Part shown: one piece after another, positions 7,107 through 14,969 of the stretch
Numbering within the stretch: position 1 is the first letter of the stretch
How the letters are laid out: each line of letters starts with the position of its first letter
Source of the DNA: Halomonas dongshanensis
Lineage (GTDB): Bacteria > Pseudomonadota > Gammaproteobacteria > Pseudomonadales > Halomonadaceae
Assembly: GCF_024790395.1 (NCBI RefSeq)
Contig: NZ_JAJISC010000001.1
Location: 372,001 to 436,000 of the forward strand
Reading direction: 5' to 3'
Length of the DNA stretch: 64,000 nt
Notes under the pieces: model-generated
What the model was told of the DNA's origin: nothing
The model's database searches: none
The model's input: the letters and a program-made list of their open reading frames with translations, nothing else
Position numbers and translations under genes: made by a program

Positions 7107-9407
7107 TTAGAACTCGGTGCGCAGCGTCAGCATGGCACTGCGGGGAGCGCCGTAGATGGAACCGGCGTAGAAACCGTAGCGCTCGTAGTAGTGCTTGTCG
7201 AAGAGGTTATCGACGTTGAGCGTAAGGCTGGTGTCATCGGTGATGTCGTAGCGCGCCATGGCGTTGACGGTCGCGTAGCCTGCCCAGTTGGCGGGCGTGG
7301 AGCCGTTGCTGACACCGTTGACCGGCTGACCCGCCGGGCTTGAGATGGCGTGGATGTTGCTTTGGGCGTAGACACCGGCGCCGAAGGTCATGCGGTCCAG
7401 GAAGCCGTTAGGCTCATAGGTAGTGAACAGCTTGAACAGGTGGCTTGGGTCGCTGCGACCCTCAGAGTCGATACGGCGGAAGTGCAGGTAGGTGTAGCCA
7501 CCGTAGACGTTCCAGTTCGGCGTGATGGCACCCGCAATTTCCAGGTCGACACCCTCGGTCTCGTTACCGGTACCGGCGCGGTAAGCCTGGGCGCCGCTCG
7601 GCGTGAGGTTGTCGCCATCGATGACGGCGGCGTTGTCCTGACGAGTCCGGAAGTAAGCCGCTGAGGTGTTCAGGCGGCCGTTGAACCATTCGCCTTTTAC
7701 GCCCGCTTCATAGCTGTCACCGACGATCGGCTCGACCGTCGCGCCCGAGGCAGTTTCACGGGTTTGCGGGGTGAAGACGTTGGTGTAGCTGGCGTACAGC
7801 GAGTGGTTGTCGTTGATGTCGTAGATCACGCCAGCATAGGGAGTGAACTCACCGCTTTCACTCTGGCTGGTGCTGGTGCCCGACGCCGTGTTGTTCTCCG
7901 TGCGGTAGTAGCTGGTACGCGCGCCCAAAATGACCGAGAGCGGCTCGGTAATGTTCAGGCGGGTGGCAGCGTAGAGGCCGCGCAGACGCGTTTCGCTAAC
8001 GCCGGTGCGTCCGGTCGGTGTGTGGTTCACACCGAAGTCCGAATCGACGCCGTTACGCCAGTCGGTGATGGGTAGGCCAGTATCGGACCGGTACATACAG
8101 CTCGGCGAGAAGACGGAGAGCGTGTCGCTGAACATGGTGCACGAATATTCCGGCGAGCGCGTACGCGTGCGGCTTTCGCTATAGCCCAGCAGCACATCGT
8201 GATGATTACCGAAGAGCTCGAAGCCACCGTTCAGGTCGATCTGAGCGGAGCGCTGGCGCGCCTCTGTGGTTTGGTAAAGGCCGTTGAGGATGGCGCCGCT
8301 GCCGTCTTCCTCGTTCCAGTAACCGATATAGCGTCCGCGGCCGGCGCTGTTGACCTTGGCCAGGGCCAGGTTGTTCTCGGCATCGGTAGTGCTGGTGGAG
8401 GCGCGGATATCGAGCGACCAGTCGTCGTTGAAGCGGTGGTTTAGCGAGGTGAAGATGGTGTCGGTTTCGAACTCGCTAAAGCTCCAGTCGGGCACCAGGT
8501 TGGTGCTGCGCGGCAGATCGGTCAACTGGCCACTGGCGTACCAGATGGGTACGTTGGCGCCCCAGCCCGAACCGAATGTCTTGTTCTGCTCGTGCTGTAC
8601 GCCGATGCCGAAAGTGGTAGCGTCGGTGAGATCGAACTCGGCGCTGGCGAGTGCGCCGGTGGCACGGCTGGATTCGTGATCACGGAAGTTGTCGCCATCG
8701 CTTTGGGTGAGCACGAAGCGGGTGCGGACGCTGCCATCGGCGGTCAGCGGCAGGTTAAGATCGGCGCTCACGCGCTTTTGGTCCCAGCTGCCATAGGAGG
8801 CGTAAGCGCTACCGCCAAAGGTACGCTCGGGGCTTTTACGAATCAGGTTGACCGTTGCAGACGGGTCGCCAGTGCCGCCGAGAAGGCCGTTGGCACCGCG
8901 CACGATATCGACGCGCTCGTAGAGATCCATATTGATGGCGTTACCGCCGCCGCTGAAGTCGGTGCCGCCCAGGCTCTGCAGGCCGTCGACTTTCCAGTTG
9001 CTGATGTCGTAGCCGCGGGCACGAAACGAGGTACGCACGCCCACTTCTGCCTTGCTTGCGGTAATGCCCGGTGTCAGGGCCAAGGCTTCTTCGATGTTGG
9101 TGACCTGTTGGTCGTCGAGCTGTTGGCGGGTAATACTGGTGACTGATTGCGGCGTCTCGCGCGGCGAGAGATTAAGGCCGGTAGAGCTGCTAGTGTCGCT
9201 CACCGTGTAGCTATGGGCGGGCGCACCGTGGTATTCGGCCTCGACCGTTACGGTCTCCATCTCGATGTTATCGGTATCCGCAGTGGTCTGAGCTAGCGCG
9301 GTAGTGCTAAGCATGCAGCTACTACAGGCGGCGGCGATGGCGCGGGCAAGCGGTGTTCTTACCCAGTAAAAAGAGCTCCCGGACGGCTGCGGATCGCGCG
9401 ATTGCAT
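7107..9407 (-). CDS. TonB-dependent siderophore receptor
   Basis: A 766-residue outer-membrane receptor that imports a ferric siderophore using TonB energy. The signal peptide ends near TTALAQ (about residue 40). The plug domain follows (PRETPQSVTSITRQQL near 81-96, then GVDxxxVxRGxNGLLGG-like VDIVRGANGLLGGTGDP). The C-terminal 22-strand barrel ends in the expected aromatic residue (LRTEF). An STN signalling domain is absent, since only about 40 residues separate the signal peptide from the plug, so it is not of the FpvA/FecA signal-transducing type. It most resembles the FhuE/FoxA-type siderophore receptor family. It is divergent from a response-regulator gene, with an AT-rich possible Fur site between them. 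Confidence 0.92.
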   Translation of the reverse strand: MQSRDPQPSGSSFYWVRTPLARAIAAACSSCMLSTTALAQTTADTDNIEMETVTVEAEYHGAPAHSYTVSDTSSSTGLNLSPRETPQSVTSITRQQLDDQQVTNIEEALALTPGITASKAEVGVRTSFRARGYDISNWKVDGLQSLGGTDFSGGGNAINMDLYERVDIVRGANGLLGGTGDPSATVNLIRKSPERTFGGSAYASYGSWDQKRVSADLNLPLTADGSVRTRFVLTQSDGDNFRDHESSRATGALASAEFDLTDATTFGIGVQHEQNKTFGSGWGANVPIWYASGQLTDLPRSTNLVPDWSFSEFETDTIFTSLNHRFNDDWSLDIRASTSTTDAENNLALAKVNSAGRGRYIGYWNEEDGSGAILNGLYQTTEARQRSAQIDLNGGFELFGNHHDVLLGYSESRTRTRSPEYSCTMFSDTLSVFSPSCMYRSDTGLPITDWRNGVDSDFGVNHTPTGRTGVSETRLRGLYAATRLNITEPLSVILGARTSYYRTENNTASGTSTSQSESGEFTPYAGVIYDINDNHSLYASYTNVFTPQTRETASGATVEPIVGDSYEAGVKGEWFNGRLNTSAAYFRTRQDNAAVIDGDNLTPSGAQAYRAGTGNETEGVDLEIAGAITPNWNVYGGYTYLHFRRIDSEGRSDPSHLFKLFTTYEPNGFLDRMTFGAGVYAQSNIHAISSPAGQPVNGVSNGSTPANWAGYATVNAMARYDITDDTSLTLNVDNLFDKHYYERYGFYAGSIYGAPRSAMLTLRTEF

Positions 9408-9417
9408 GAATTATCCC

Positions 9418-9436
9418 TTAAAAATAATAATGATTG
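9418..9436 (-). promoter_or_regulatory. Possible Fur box upstream of the siderophore receptor
   Basis: The sequence TTAAAAATAATAATGATTG, about 15 bp upstream of the receptor ATG, contains consecutive AATAAT/AATGAT units as in Fur-box arrays. The match is partial. Iron control is expected for this receptor class, so the assignment rests on motif plus context. Confidence 0.4.
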
Positions 9437-9511
9437 GCGTTTACCCCTGCTAGGGGCGCCAGTATATTGCAGCGCTGGACGAGTGAACTTTTGCTTTGTG
9501 AGTCATTTGTA

Positions 9512-10264
9512 ATGAAGTGTATGGATGAGGCGACCCTGGCGGTGACGAGCATCGACCCCAATCCCGTGAACGATCTGATTCTGGTAGTGGATGACGACGA
9601 AGAGCTATGCGCACTGATTTGTGACTACTTGGAACGCATGGGCTATCGCACGCGACGAGCAGGCAATGGGCCACAGATGTGGCAGCAGCTGGATGAAAGC
9701 GTCGATTTGGTCGTACTCGATCTCATGCTGCCGGGAGAGGATGGTTTGAGCCTGTGTCGCCGTCTTCGCCATCAAGGCAACCTGCCGGTCATCATGATCA
9801 GTGCGATGGGCGCTTCGGCCGAACGTATCCTGGGCCTTGAAATGGGCGCCGACGACTATCTATGCAAACCGTTCGACCCGCGTGAGCTATTGGCGCGGGT
9901 GCGCGCCGTGCGCCGCCGGGGCGATCAGGCAGGCGAACCACTGCGGATAGAAGAGGAGAGCGAACGCCGCATTGCCGACTGGCGCCTGGATCTGCGCGGT
10001 CGTCGGCTCCATTCGCCGCAGGGCGCGGTGTTCGACCTCGCGCGCTCGGATTTTCTGGTATTGAAAGCGCTGAGCGAAACGCCCAACCGCATCATCAGTC
10101 GCGATGAGCTCAGCCGCCAGGCGTTCGGGCGCGATCATCTACCCAGCGACCGCGCCATCGATGTCTGTATCAGCCGCCTGCGCCACTACCTCGAAGACAA
10201 TGCCCGCCGCCCCCGCCTCATTCGTACGGTGCGCAACGAAGGCTACCTGCTCGAACTCGTGTAA
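9512..10264 (+). CDS. OmpR-family response regulator (orphan)
   Basis: A 250-residue two-component regulator. The receiver domain (about 21-137) has the acidic pocket VVDDDE, phosphoacceptor Asp70 in VLDLMLPGEDG, the switch region MISAMG and the conserved lysine in CKPFDP. A C-terminal winged-helix trans_reg_C domain (about 160-248) ends with TVRNEGYLLEL, as in OmpR/PhoB proteins. No histidine kinase gene is adjacent, so its partner is elsewhere. Start is uncertain: ATG at 9512, ATG at 9521 and an upstream TTG at 9434 are all in frame and none has a strong ribosome site. Its divergent arrangement with the siderophore receptor suggests, but does not prove, a regulatory link. Confidence 0.88.
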   Translation: MKCMDEATLAVTSIDPNPVNDLILVVDDDEELCALICDYLERMGYRTRRAGNGPQMWQQLDESVDLVVLDLMLPGEDGLSLCRRLRHQGNLPVIMISAMGASAERILGLEMGADDYLCKPFDPRELLARVRAVRRRGDQAGEPLRIEEESERRIADWRLDLRGRRLHSPQGAVFDLARSDFLVLKALSETPNRIISRDELSRQAFGRDHLPSDRAIDVCISRLRHYLEDNARRPRLIRTVRNEGYLLELV

Positions 10265-10734
10265 AGCCAATACCCTAGTAGTGGGTTCAAACCGCGTGCC
10301 TTAAAGCGTCACGAGCAAGGGCGTGAGGAGCGCGCCGCCGACCAACCGCGCAGAAAGGCCGTAGCAAAGACCATCTTGTCGCCATTGAGCGGCGAAAGCA
10401 CCGATACCAACGCCCTGGCAGCGGTGAAGTTGATCATTAGGCTGATCCCACTACCCAGGATATTGGGAGGGTAAAAATCAGCAGGCTTGACGCCCCATAG
10501 GTCGTAATGAATCGGCCCGAAAACTCCATAGGTATAACCTGAGGTAACGGTTGTCTAGATCGAGGTCGTCAAATCCAGGAAGCCGTCATCCTGGCCGCAC
10601 CCATATCGAACCCCACACGGTGGCTGGAGACCATTATGGATAACGCCTGCAAATGGCGGGGCACTGAAAGTACTGGTGCGCCAGCTCGGCGGGGCTATGG
10701 AAGTCGACGAACGTGATGGCCCCAGGTTTCTGGC
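10265..10734. pseudogene. Decayed region with a membrane-transporter remnant on the minus strand
   Basis: No intact gene is seen over 470 bp. On the minus strand, from about 10551 down to 10309, an open stretch reads GVFGPIHYDLWGVKPADFYPP followed by NILGSGISLMINFTAARAL. It is bounded upstream by an in-frame TAG and downstream by TGA and has no start codon. The composition is that of two membrane helices and their loop in a transporter; the family is not identified. Closer to the DeoR gene another minus-strand stretch (FVDFHSPAELAHQYF) also ends abruptly. The region looks like the debris of one or two former genes. Confidence 0.45.
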
Positions 10735-11490
10735 TCACTGCGGACGCAGAATCGTCGTCTTGCGCGGCGAGAAGATGCCGGTGAGCTCTTCGTCGGCATC
10801 GGTGATCAGCGTCCAGCGGGCGGGCAGGGGAGTCCAGTGTTGCTGGCTGGCGCGGCCGATCTTGGTAGCGTCGGCCATCACGTAGACTTCGGCACCCCGG
10901 GCAATCATTGCCTCTTTGAGCCAGGCCTGGTCGGGGCTTGCCTCGCACAGGCCCTGCTCGGTGACGCCGTCGGCGCTGACGAAGACGCGGTCGACGGTGA
11001 GCCGCGAAAGCGTTTCATAGGCCAGGGGGCCGTAGACCGTCATGCTTGGCGTGCGCAGGTCGCCGCCGAGCACCGTGGTGCGTCCTTCGGGAAGCTGAGT
11101 AAGAAGCGGCAGCGCGGCCATGTTGTTGGTGATGACGTGTAGCCCCTTGCGCTCGTTCAAGCGTGCGGCAAGGGCGGCGGTAGTGGTGCCGCCATCCAAT
11201 AAAAGGGTGTCGCCATCTTTGATGCAGTAGAGCGCGCACTCGGCCAGGCGAATTTTGATATCGCCTTGGCGGGCGCGGCGCTGTTCGAGATCGAGTTCGG
11301 GTTCGCGCTGGCCAATCGAGGTGGTGGCGCCGCCGTAGGTACGCACGAGCACTCCCTCGCGAGAGAGTGCCCCAAGGTCGCGCCGTACGGTCGCCTCAGA
11401 GATACCAAAGTGCTGGCACAGCGCTTCGATACTGCACACCCCAGAACGGACGGCTTCAAGCATGGCCTTGCGGCGTTTGACGACTTTCAT
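10735..11490 (-). CDS. DeoR-family transcriptional regulator
   Basis: A 251-residue sugar-responsive repressor. The N-terminal helix-turn-helix (about 1-58) contains LCQHFGISEATVRRDL and the family signature LVRTYGGA. The C-terminal DeoRC sensor domain (about 75-232) has LLLDGGTTTAALAARL and ITNNMAALPLL, as in GlpR/UlaR-type proteins that bind phosphorylated sugars or sugar acids. It is divergent from tctBCA and probably controls that operon and the sugar-acid operon at 16427-21544, through TGATC-N5-GATCA palindromes found upstream of both. The start at 11490 matches the family N-terminus; the in-frame ATG at 11511 would add 7 residues. Neither has a clear ribosome site. Confidence 0.9.
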   Translation of the reverse strand: MKVVKRRKAMLEAVRSGVCSIEALCQHFGISEATVRRDLGALSREGVLVRTYGGATTSIGQREPELDLEQRRARQGDIKIRLAECALYCIKDGDTLLLDGGTTTAALAARLNERKGLHVITNNMAALPLLTQLPEGRTTVLGGDLRTPSMTVYGPLAYETLSRLTVDRVFVSADGVTEQGLCEASPDQAWLKEAMIARGAEVYVMADATKIGRASQQHWTPLPARWTLITDADEELTGIFSPRKTTILRPQ

Positions 11491-11569
11491 GGCGAACTCG
11501 GCTGATGGCATTGGCGATGAGTATGGCAGCCGGAAAGGCTATGTGCATCACTGCTAAAGTCTTGAATTG

Positions 11570-11584
11570 TGATCGAAATGATCA
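11570..11584. promoter_or_regulatory. Candidate DeoR operator, TGATC-N5-GATCA (site A)
   Basis: TGATCGAAATGATCA is a perfect TGATC/GATCA inverted repeat 80 bp upstream of the DeoR-family gene, in the divergent promoter region. It matches further copies at 11713-11727 and upstream of the 21544 operon. Confidence 0.55.
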
Positions 11585-11712
11585 TGTTGGTCTTAGACAT
11601 TAGTATAGTATCTAACGATGTGGGTTCTATGATTATTCTTTGACATCAATAAATTATAATAATTTTACATTGTCGGTCTAACACGGCTCAATCAAGGCCT
11701 TATTGCCAAAAA

Positions 11713-11727
11713 GGATCGAACAGATCA
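11713..11727. promoter_or_regulatory. Candidate DeoR operator (site B)
   Basis: GGATCGAACAGATCA matches the site A pattern with one substitution in the outer base and keeps the block GATCGAA-N2-GATCAT. It lies about 120 bp upstream of tctB. The 336-bp region between 11512 and 11847 is AT-rich with TTGACA at 11640-11645 and no other gene. Confidence 0.5.
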
Positions 11728-11847
11728 TTTTGTCACCCAAGATTTAGCCTTTTGATTGGTTTGGTCGTTGCCTGGTGATTGACTACCAGGCGCGCATACC
11801 TGTACCGATCAGCTAGATAACCGAGTTAGACAACAGGGTAAAGCAAC

Positions 11848-12324
11848 ATGGTACTCAAACGAACCGACTGTGGGTTGGCCCTTTTACTCCTGGCGTTTTG
11901 CGCCTTCGCTGCCTGGCGCACGACCATGGTGCCTTCCTCGGGAGCCGGTAGCCAAGCGGGGCCGGCTTTCTTACCGTGGATCACCGTAGTGGGCATCGCT
12001 CTGCTCTCCGTGGCGCTGTTCATTCGCGGGCTGCGTACTCAAATCGCGGTAAGCGAGGCGAGCATCGCCAACGAGGAGCGTGCTCCCCAACGCTCGGGCG
12101 TGCGCTACGCCACCGTGGTGCTGGTGCTCTTCGTGGTATTGATGATCGCCTACGCCATTGCGTTCGAGCGTGTAGGCTACCTGCCCAGTACGATTGCCAC
12201 CTTCGTCATCGGTATGCTGCTGCTGCGCGAGCGCCGTGTGCTGCAGTTTCTGGTCGTGCCCGCCGTGGTCGTGGCCTGCGTCTACTACGGGTTCACGTAC
12301 CTGCTCGACGTCTATCTACCGTAA
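11848..12324 (+). CDS. tctB: Tripartite tricarboxylate transporter small membrane subunit, TctB
   Basis: A 158-residue protein with four predicted transmembrane helices (about 8-26, 38-54, 88-108, 112-150). This is the layout of TctB, the small membrane subunit of tripartite tricarboxylate transporters. AGGG lies 9 bp before the ATG. It is the first gene of tctB-tctC-tctA-larA-like, divergent from the DeoR regulator. These subunits diverge fast, so identity rests on size, topology and position beside tctC and tctA. Confidence 0.88.
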   Translation: MVLKRTDCGLALLLLAFCAFAAWRTTMVPSSGAGSQAGPAFLPWITVVGIALLSVALFIRGLRTQIAVSEASIANEERAPQRSGVRYATVVLVLFVVLMIAYAIAFERVGYLPSTIATFVIGMLLLRERRVLQFLVVPAVVVACVYYGFTYLLDVYLP

Positions 12325-12412
12325 CCGGGGTGGTGCCGTTTGCCACCCTTCATTAAGGGCGACTGCCCGTCCATATAGACAATAACCATTAAAAACGTAT
12401 TGGAGAACGCTG

Positions 12413-13384
12413 ATGAAAAAATTGCTCCCGACTCTCGCCACGCTTGGTTGCGGTGTTCTGTTTACTGCTGCGACCGCTACTGCCGCCGACTACCCGGTGC
12501 GTCCGGTACAGATCGTCGTGCCCTACTCAGCCGGTGGGGGCACCGATCTGTCGGCTCGCATCATGGCCGATACGCTGAAGAAGTACCTGGGCAAATCACT
12601 CGTGGTGCGTAACCAGCCCGGCGGCGGCGGCTCGATCGGTACCAGCGCGGCGGTGCATGCGCGTGCCGATGGCTACACCCTAGGCATGGGTGCCCAAGGC
12701 CCGCTGGCCATGCTGCCTCACTACGGCGGTGTCGACTATAGCCTCGACGATGTCGAATTCATCGCGCTGATGGGGCGTAACCTGATGGTCGTTGCCGGCT
12801 GCCAGGGCGCGCCCTTCGACGATGCCGAAGGTTTCGTCGAGTACACCCGCGAGCATCCGGGCGAAGTCCGTGTCGGTAACTCCGGTGCCGGTGGTGCCAA
12901 CCACATCGCCATCGAAGGTTTCGGCAACGCCGCCGATCTCGACTTCAACAGCATGCCTTTCGGCGGTGCATCGGCAGCGGTAACCGCCTGCGTTGGTGGT
13001 CACATCGACGCCGTCGTTGCTTCTCCGGCCGAAGTGCTGCCGCAGATCCAGTCCGGCAGCATCAATGCGCTGCTGGTGATGGAAGACGAGCGTATCGACG
13101 TGCTGCCCGATACGCCGGTACCGGAAGAGCTCGGTATCGACTTCACTTGGTCCTCCTGGAAGGGCGTGATTGCGCCTGTCGGCCTGCCGGAAGACGTCAA
13201 GGAGACGCTCTCCGAAGCGCTGCGCCAAACCTTCGAAGACGAAGAGTTCCTGGCCCGCATGGAAGAGATGGGTGAGTTCGTCGATTACCGCTCGGCCGAT
13301 GACTTCCGCGAGCTGGCCGAGCGCGACTCTGCCACCGCTGAAGAGATCATTCGTCAGCTGGGTATGTACGGCGTAAACCAGTAA
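12413..13384 (+). CDS. tctC: Tripartite tricarboxylate transporter substrate-binding protein, TctC
   Basis: A 323-residue periplasmic binding protein with a signal peptide ending near TATAADYP (about residue 25). Family features are VPYSAGGGTDLSARIMADTLKKYLG near residues 38-62, VVRNQPGGGGSIG, and the FNSMPFGGASAAVTACVGGHIDA block that closes the ligand pocket. TTGGAGAACG provides the ribosome site. A GC-rich hairpin follows directly, before tctA, which probably helps raise binding-protein levels over the permease. The family takes up carboxylates including citrate and sugar acids; this locus points to a four- to six-carbon aldonic acid. Confidence 0.94.
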   Translation: MKKLLPTLATLGCGVLFTAATATAADYPVRPVQIVVPYSAGGGTDLSARIMADTLKKYLGKSLVVRNQPGGGGSIGTSAAVHARADGYTLGMGAQGPLAMLPHYGGVDYSLDDVEFIALMGRNLMVVAGCQGAPFDDAEGFVEYTREHPGEVRVGNSGAGGANHIAIEGFGNAADLDFNSMPFGGASAAVTACVGGHIDAVVASPAEVLPQIQSGSINALLVMEDERIDVLPDTPVPEELGIDFTWSSWKGVIAPVGLPEDVKETLSEALRQTFEDEEFLARMEEMGEFVDYRSADDFRELAERDSATAEEIIRQLGMYGVNQ

Positions 13385-13396
13385 GACCGAAGCAGG

Positions 13397-13424
13397 CTTG
13401 CCCCCCGCCTTGTCGGGGGGCAAG
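13397..13424 (+). terminator. Intercistronic hairpin between tctC and tctA
   Basis: An 11-bp stem (CTTGCCCCCCG / CGGGGGGCAAG) with a CCTTGT loop is followed by only a short TAGTTTTT tract. Inside an operon it may act as a partial terminator or as a 3' stabiliser for the tctC message. Confidence 0.65.
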
Positions 13425-13460
13425 TAGTTTTTGGCTGTTTATCTGATTGAGCAGGTCGCT

Positions 13461-14942
13461 ATGGAAATTTCATCGTATGTGTTGGCGGTCTTTGATCCCA
13501 GTGTTCTCTGGATCATCGCACTAGGCACGCTGGGGGGCATGATCATTGGTGCCCTGCCGGGGCTGACGGCCACCATGGGGGTGGCGCTGCTGATTCCCCT
13601 GACCTTTGGTATGGCCCCGGTCATGGGCTTGAACATGCTCATCGGGATCTATATCGGCGGCATTTACGGTGGCTGTATTTCGGCTATCTTGCTGCGCACG
13701 CCCGGCACGCCCTCATCGGCGGCCACGGTGCTCGATGGCTATCCGCTGGCCCAGCGGGGCGAAGCGGGCAAGGCGCTGGGTATGGCGACCATCGCCTCCT
13801 TCGTAGGTGGCATCATCGCGGCCATCGTACTGGCGGCACTGGCGCCCCAACTGGCGACGCTGGCGCTCAAATTCGGTCCGGCCGAGTATTTTGCGCTGGC
13901 CGTCTTCGGTCTAACCATCATCGCCAGCCTCTCCGGCGACATTCTGAAAGGTGCCATCGCCGGTCTTGTCGGCGTGCTGATTGGCTGCGTTGGCGCCGAC
14001 CCCATTAGCGGCATTTCTCGCTACACCTTTGGCGTACCGGGCTTTGCCTCTGGGTTTGCCTTTACCCCTGCGCTGATCGGTCTGTTCGCGCTGTCTGAAG
14101 TCTTCGTTCAGATCGAAAAGATCCTCAGCGACCGCGTCGAGCGTATGAAAGTAGGCGGCATCTGGCCCAATCGCCAAGAGATGAAAGAGAGCGGCATGCC
14201 TATGCTGCGCGGCTCTTTGATCGGCACCTTCATCGGTATCGTGCCGGGGACGGGATCGGGCACTGCTGCCTGGATCAGCTACAACGAAGCACGACGCACC
14301 TCGAAAACCCCCGAGAAGTTTGGTACCGGCCACGTGCCTGGCGTTGCTGCCACTGAAAGCGCCAACAACGCCGTGTGTGCGGCAGCGCTCATTCCGCTGC
14401 TGGCGCTGGGTATTCCTGGCGACGTGGTCACCGCCGTACTCATGGGCGGGCTGATGATCCAAGGCTTGGCGCCGGGGCCCATGCTGTTCCAAAGCCATCC
14501 TGAAGTGGTCACGGGCATCTTCACTGGGGTCTTCGTTGCCACCATCTTCATGCTGGTGTTTGGCCTGCTAGGCATTCGGTTCTTCACCCAGATTTTGCGC
14601 GTACCGCGGCGTATTCTCACGCTCTCCATCGTGGTCTTCTGCTTCGTCGGCTCCTGGGCGATCAACCTCAATGTGGTCGATCTCTACACCATGGTGGGCT
14701 TTGGCGTGCTGGGCTACTTCATGCAGAAGTACGGCTTCTCCCAGGCGGCGCTGTGTATCGCGTTGATTCTCGGGCCGATGGCCGAGTCCAACCTGCGTCT
14801 TGGCTTGATGAGCGCACGCGACGATCTCGGTGTGTTCCTCTCTGGCCCCATCACCCTATTCTTCCTGGGGCTGGCGGTGCTCTCTCTGCTGCTGCCTGCG
14901 CTGCGCAACTGGAAACAACAGCGCCAATCGGCGAAGGTATGA
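13461..14942 (+). CDS. tctA: Tripartite tricarboxylate transporter large permease, TctA
   Basis: A 493-residue membrane protein with about 11-12 hydrophobic helices. It carries the TctA signature GALPGLTATMGVALLIPLTF near residues 30-49 and its internal repeat IGIVPGTGSGTAAWISYNEA near 264-283. It forms the transport path with TctB and is driven by an ion gradient. The start at ATG 13461 is preferred because AGCAGG lies upstream at workable spacing; an in-frame TTG at 13431 would add ten residues. It is followed 27 bp later by the LarA-family gene in the same operon. Confidence 0.94.
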   Translation: MEISSYVLAVFDPSVLWIIALGTLGGMIIGALPGLTATMGVALLIPLTFGMAPVMGLNMLIGIYIGGIYGGCISAILLRTPGTPSSAATVLDGYPLAQRGEAGKALGMATIASFVGGIIAAIVLAALAPQLATLALKFGPAEYFALAVFGLTIIASLSGDILKGAIAGLVGVLIGCVGADPISGISRYTFGVPGFASGFAFTPALIGLFALSEVFVQIEKILSDRVERMKVGGIWPNRQEMKESGMPMLRGSLIGTFIGIVPGTGSGTAAWISYNEARRTSKTPEKFGTGHVPGVAATESANNAVCAAALIPLLALGIPGDVVTAVLMGGLMIQGLAPGPMLFQSHPEVVTGIFTGVFVATIFMLVFGLLGIRFFTQILRVPRRILTLSIVVFCFVGSWAINLNVVDLYTMVGFGVLGYFMQKYGFSQAALCIALILGPMAESNLRLGLMSARDDLGVFLSGPITLFFLGLAVLSLLLPALRNWKQQRQSAKV

Positions 14943-14969
14943 TCCTTCGCCCGCCATCGAGGAGGCGCC

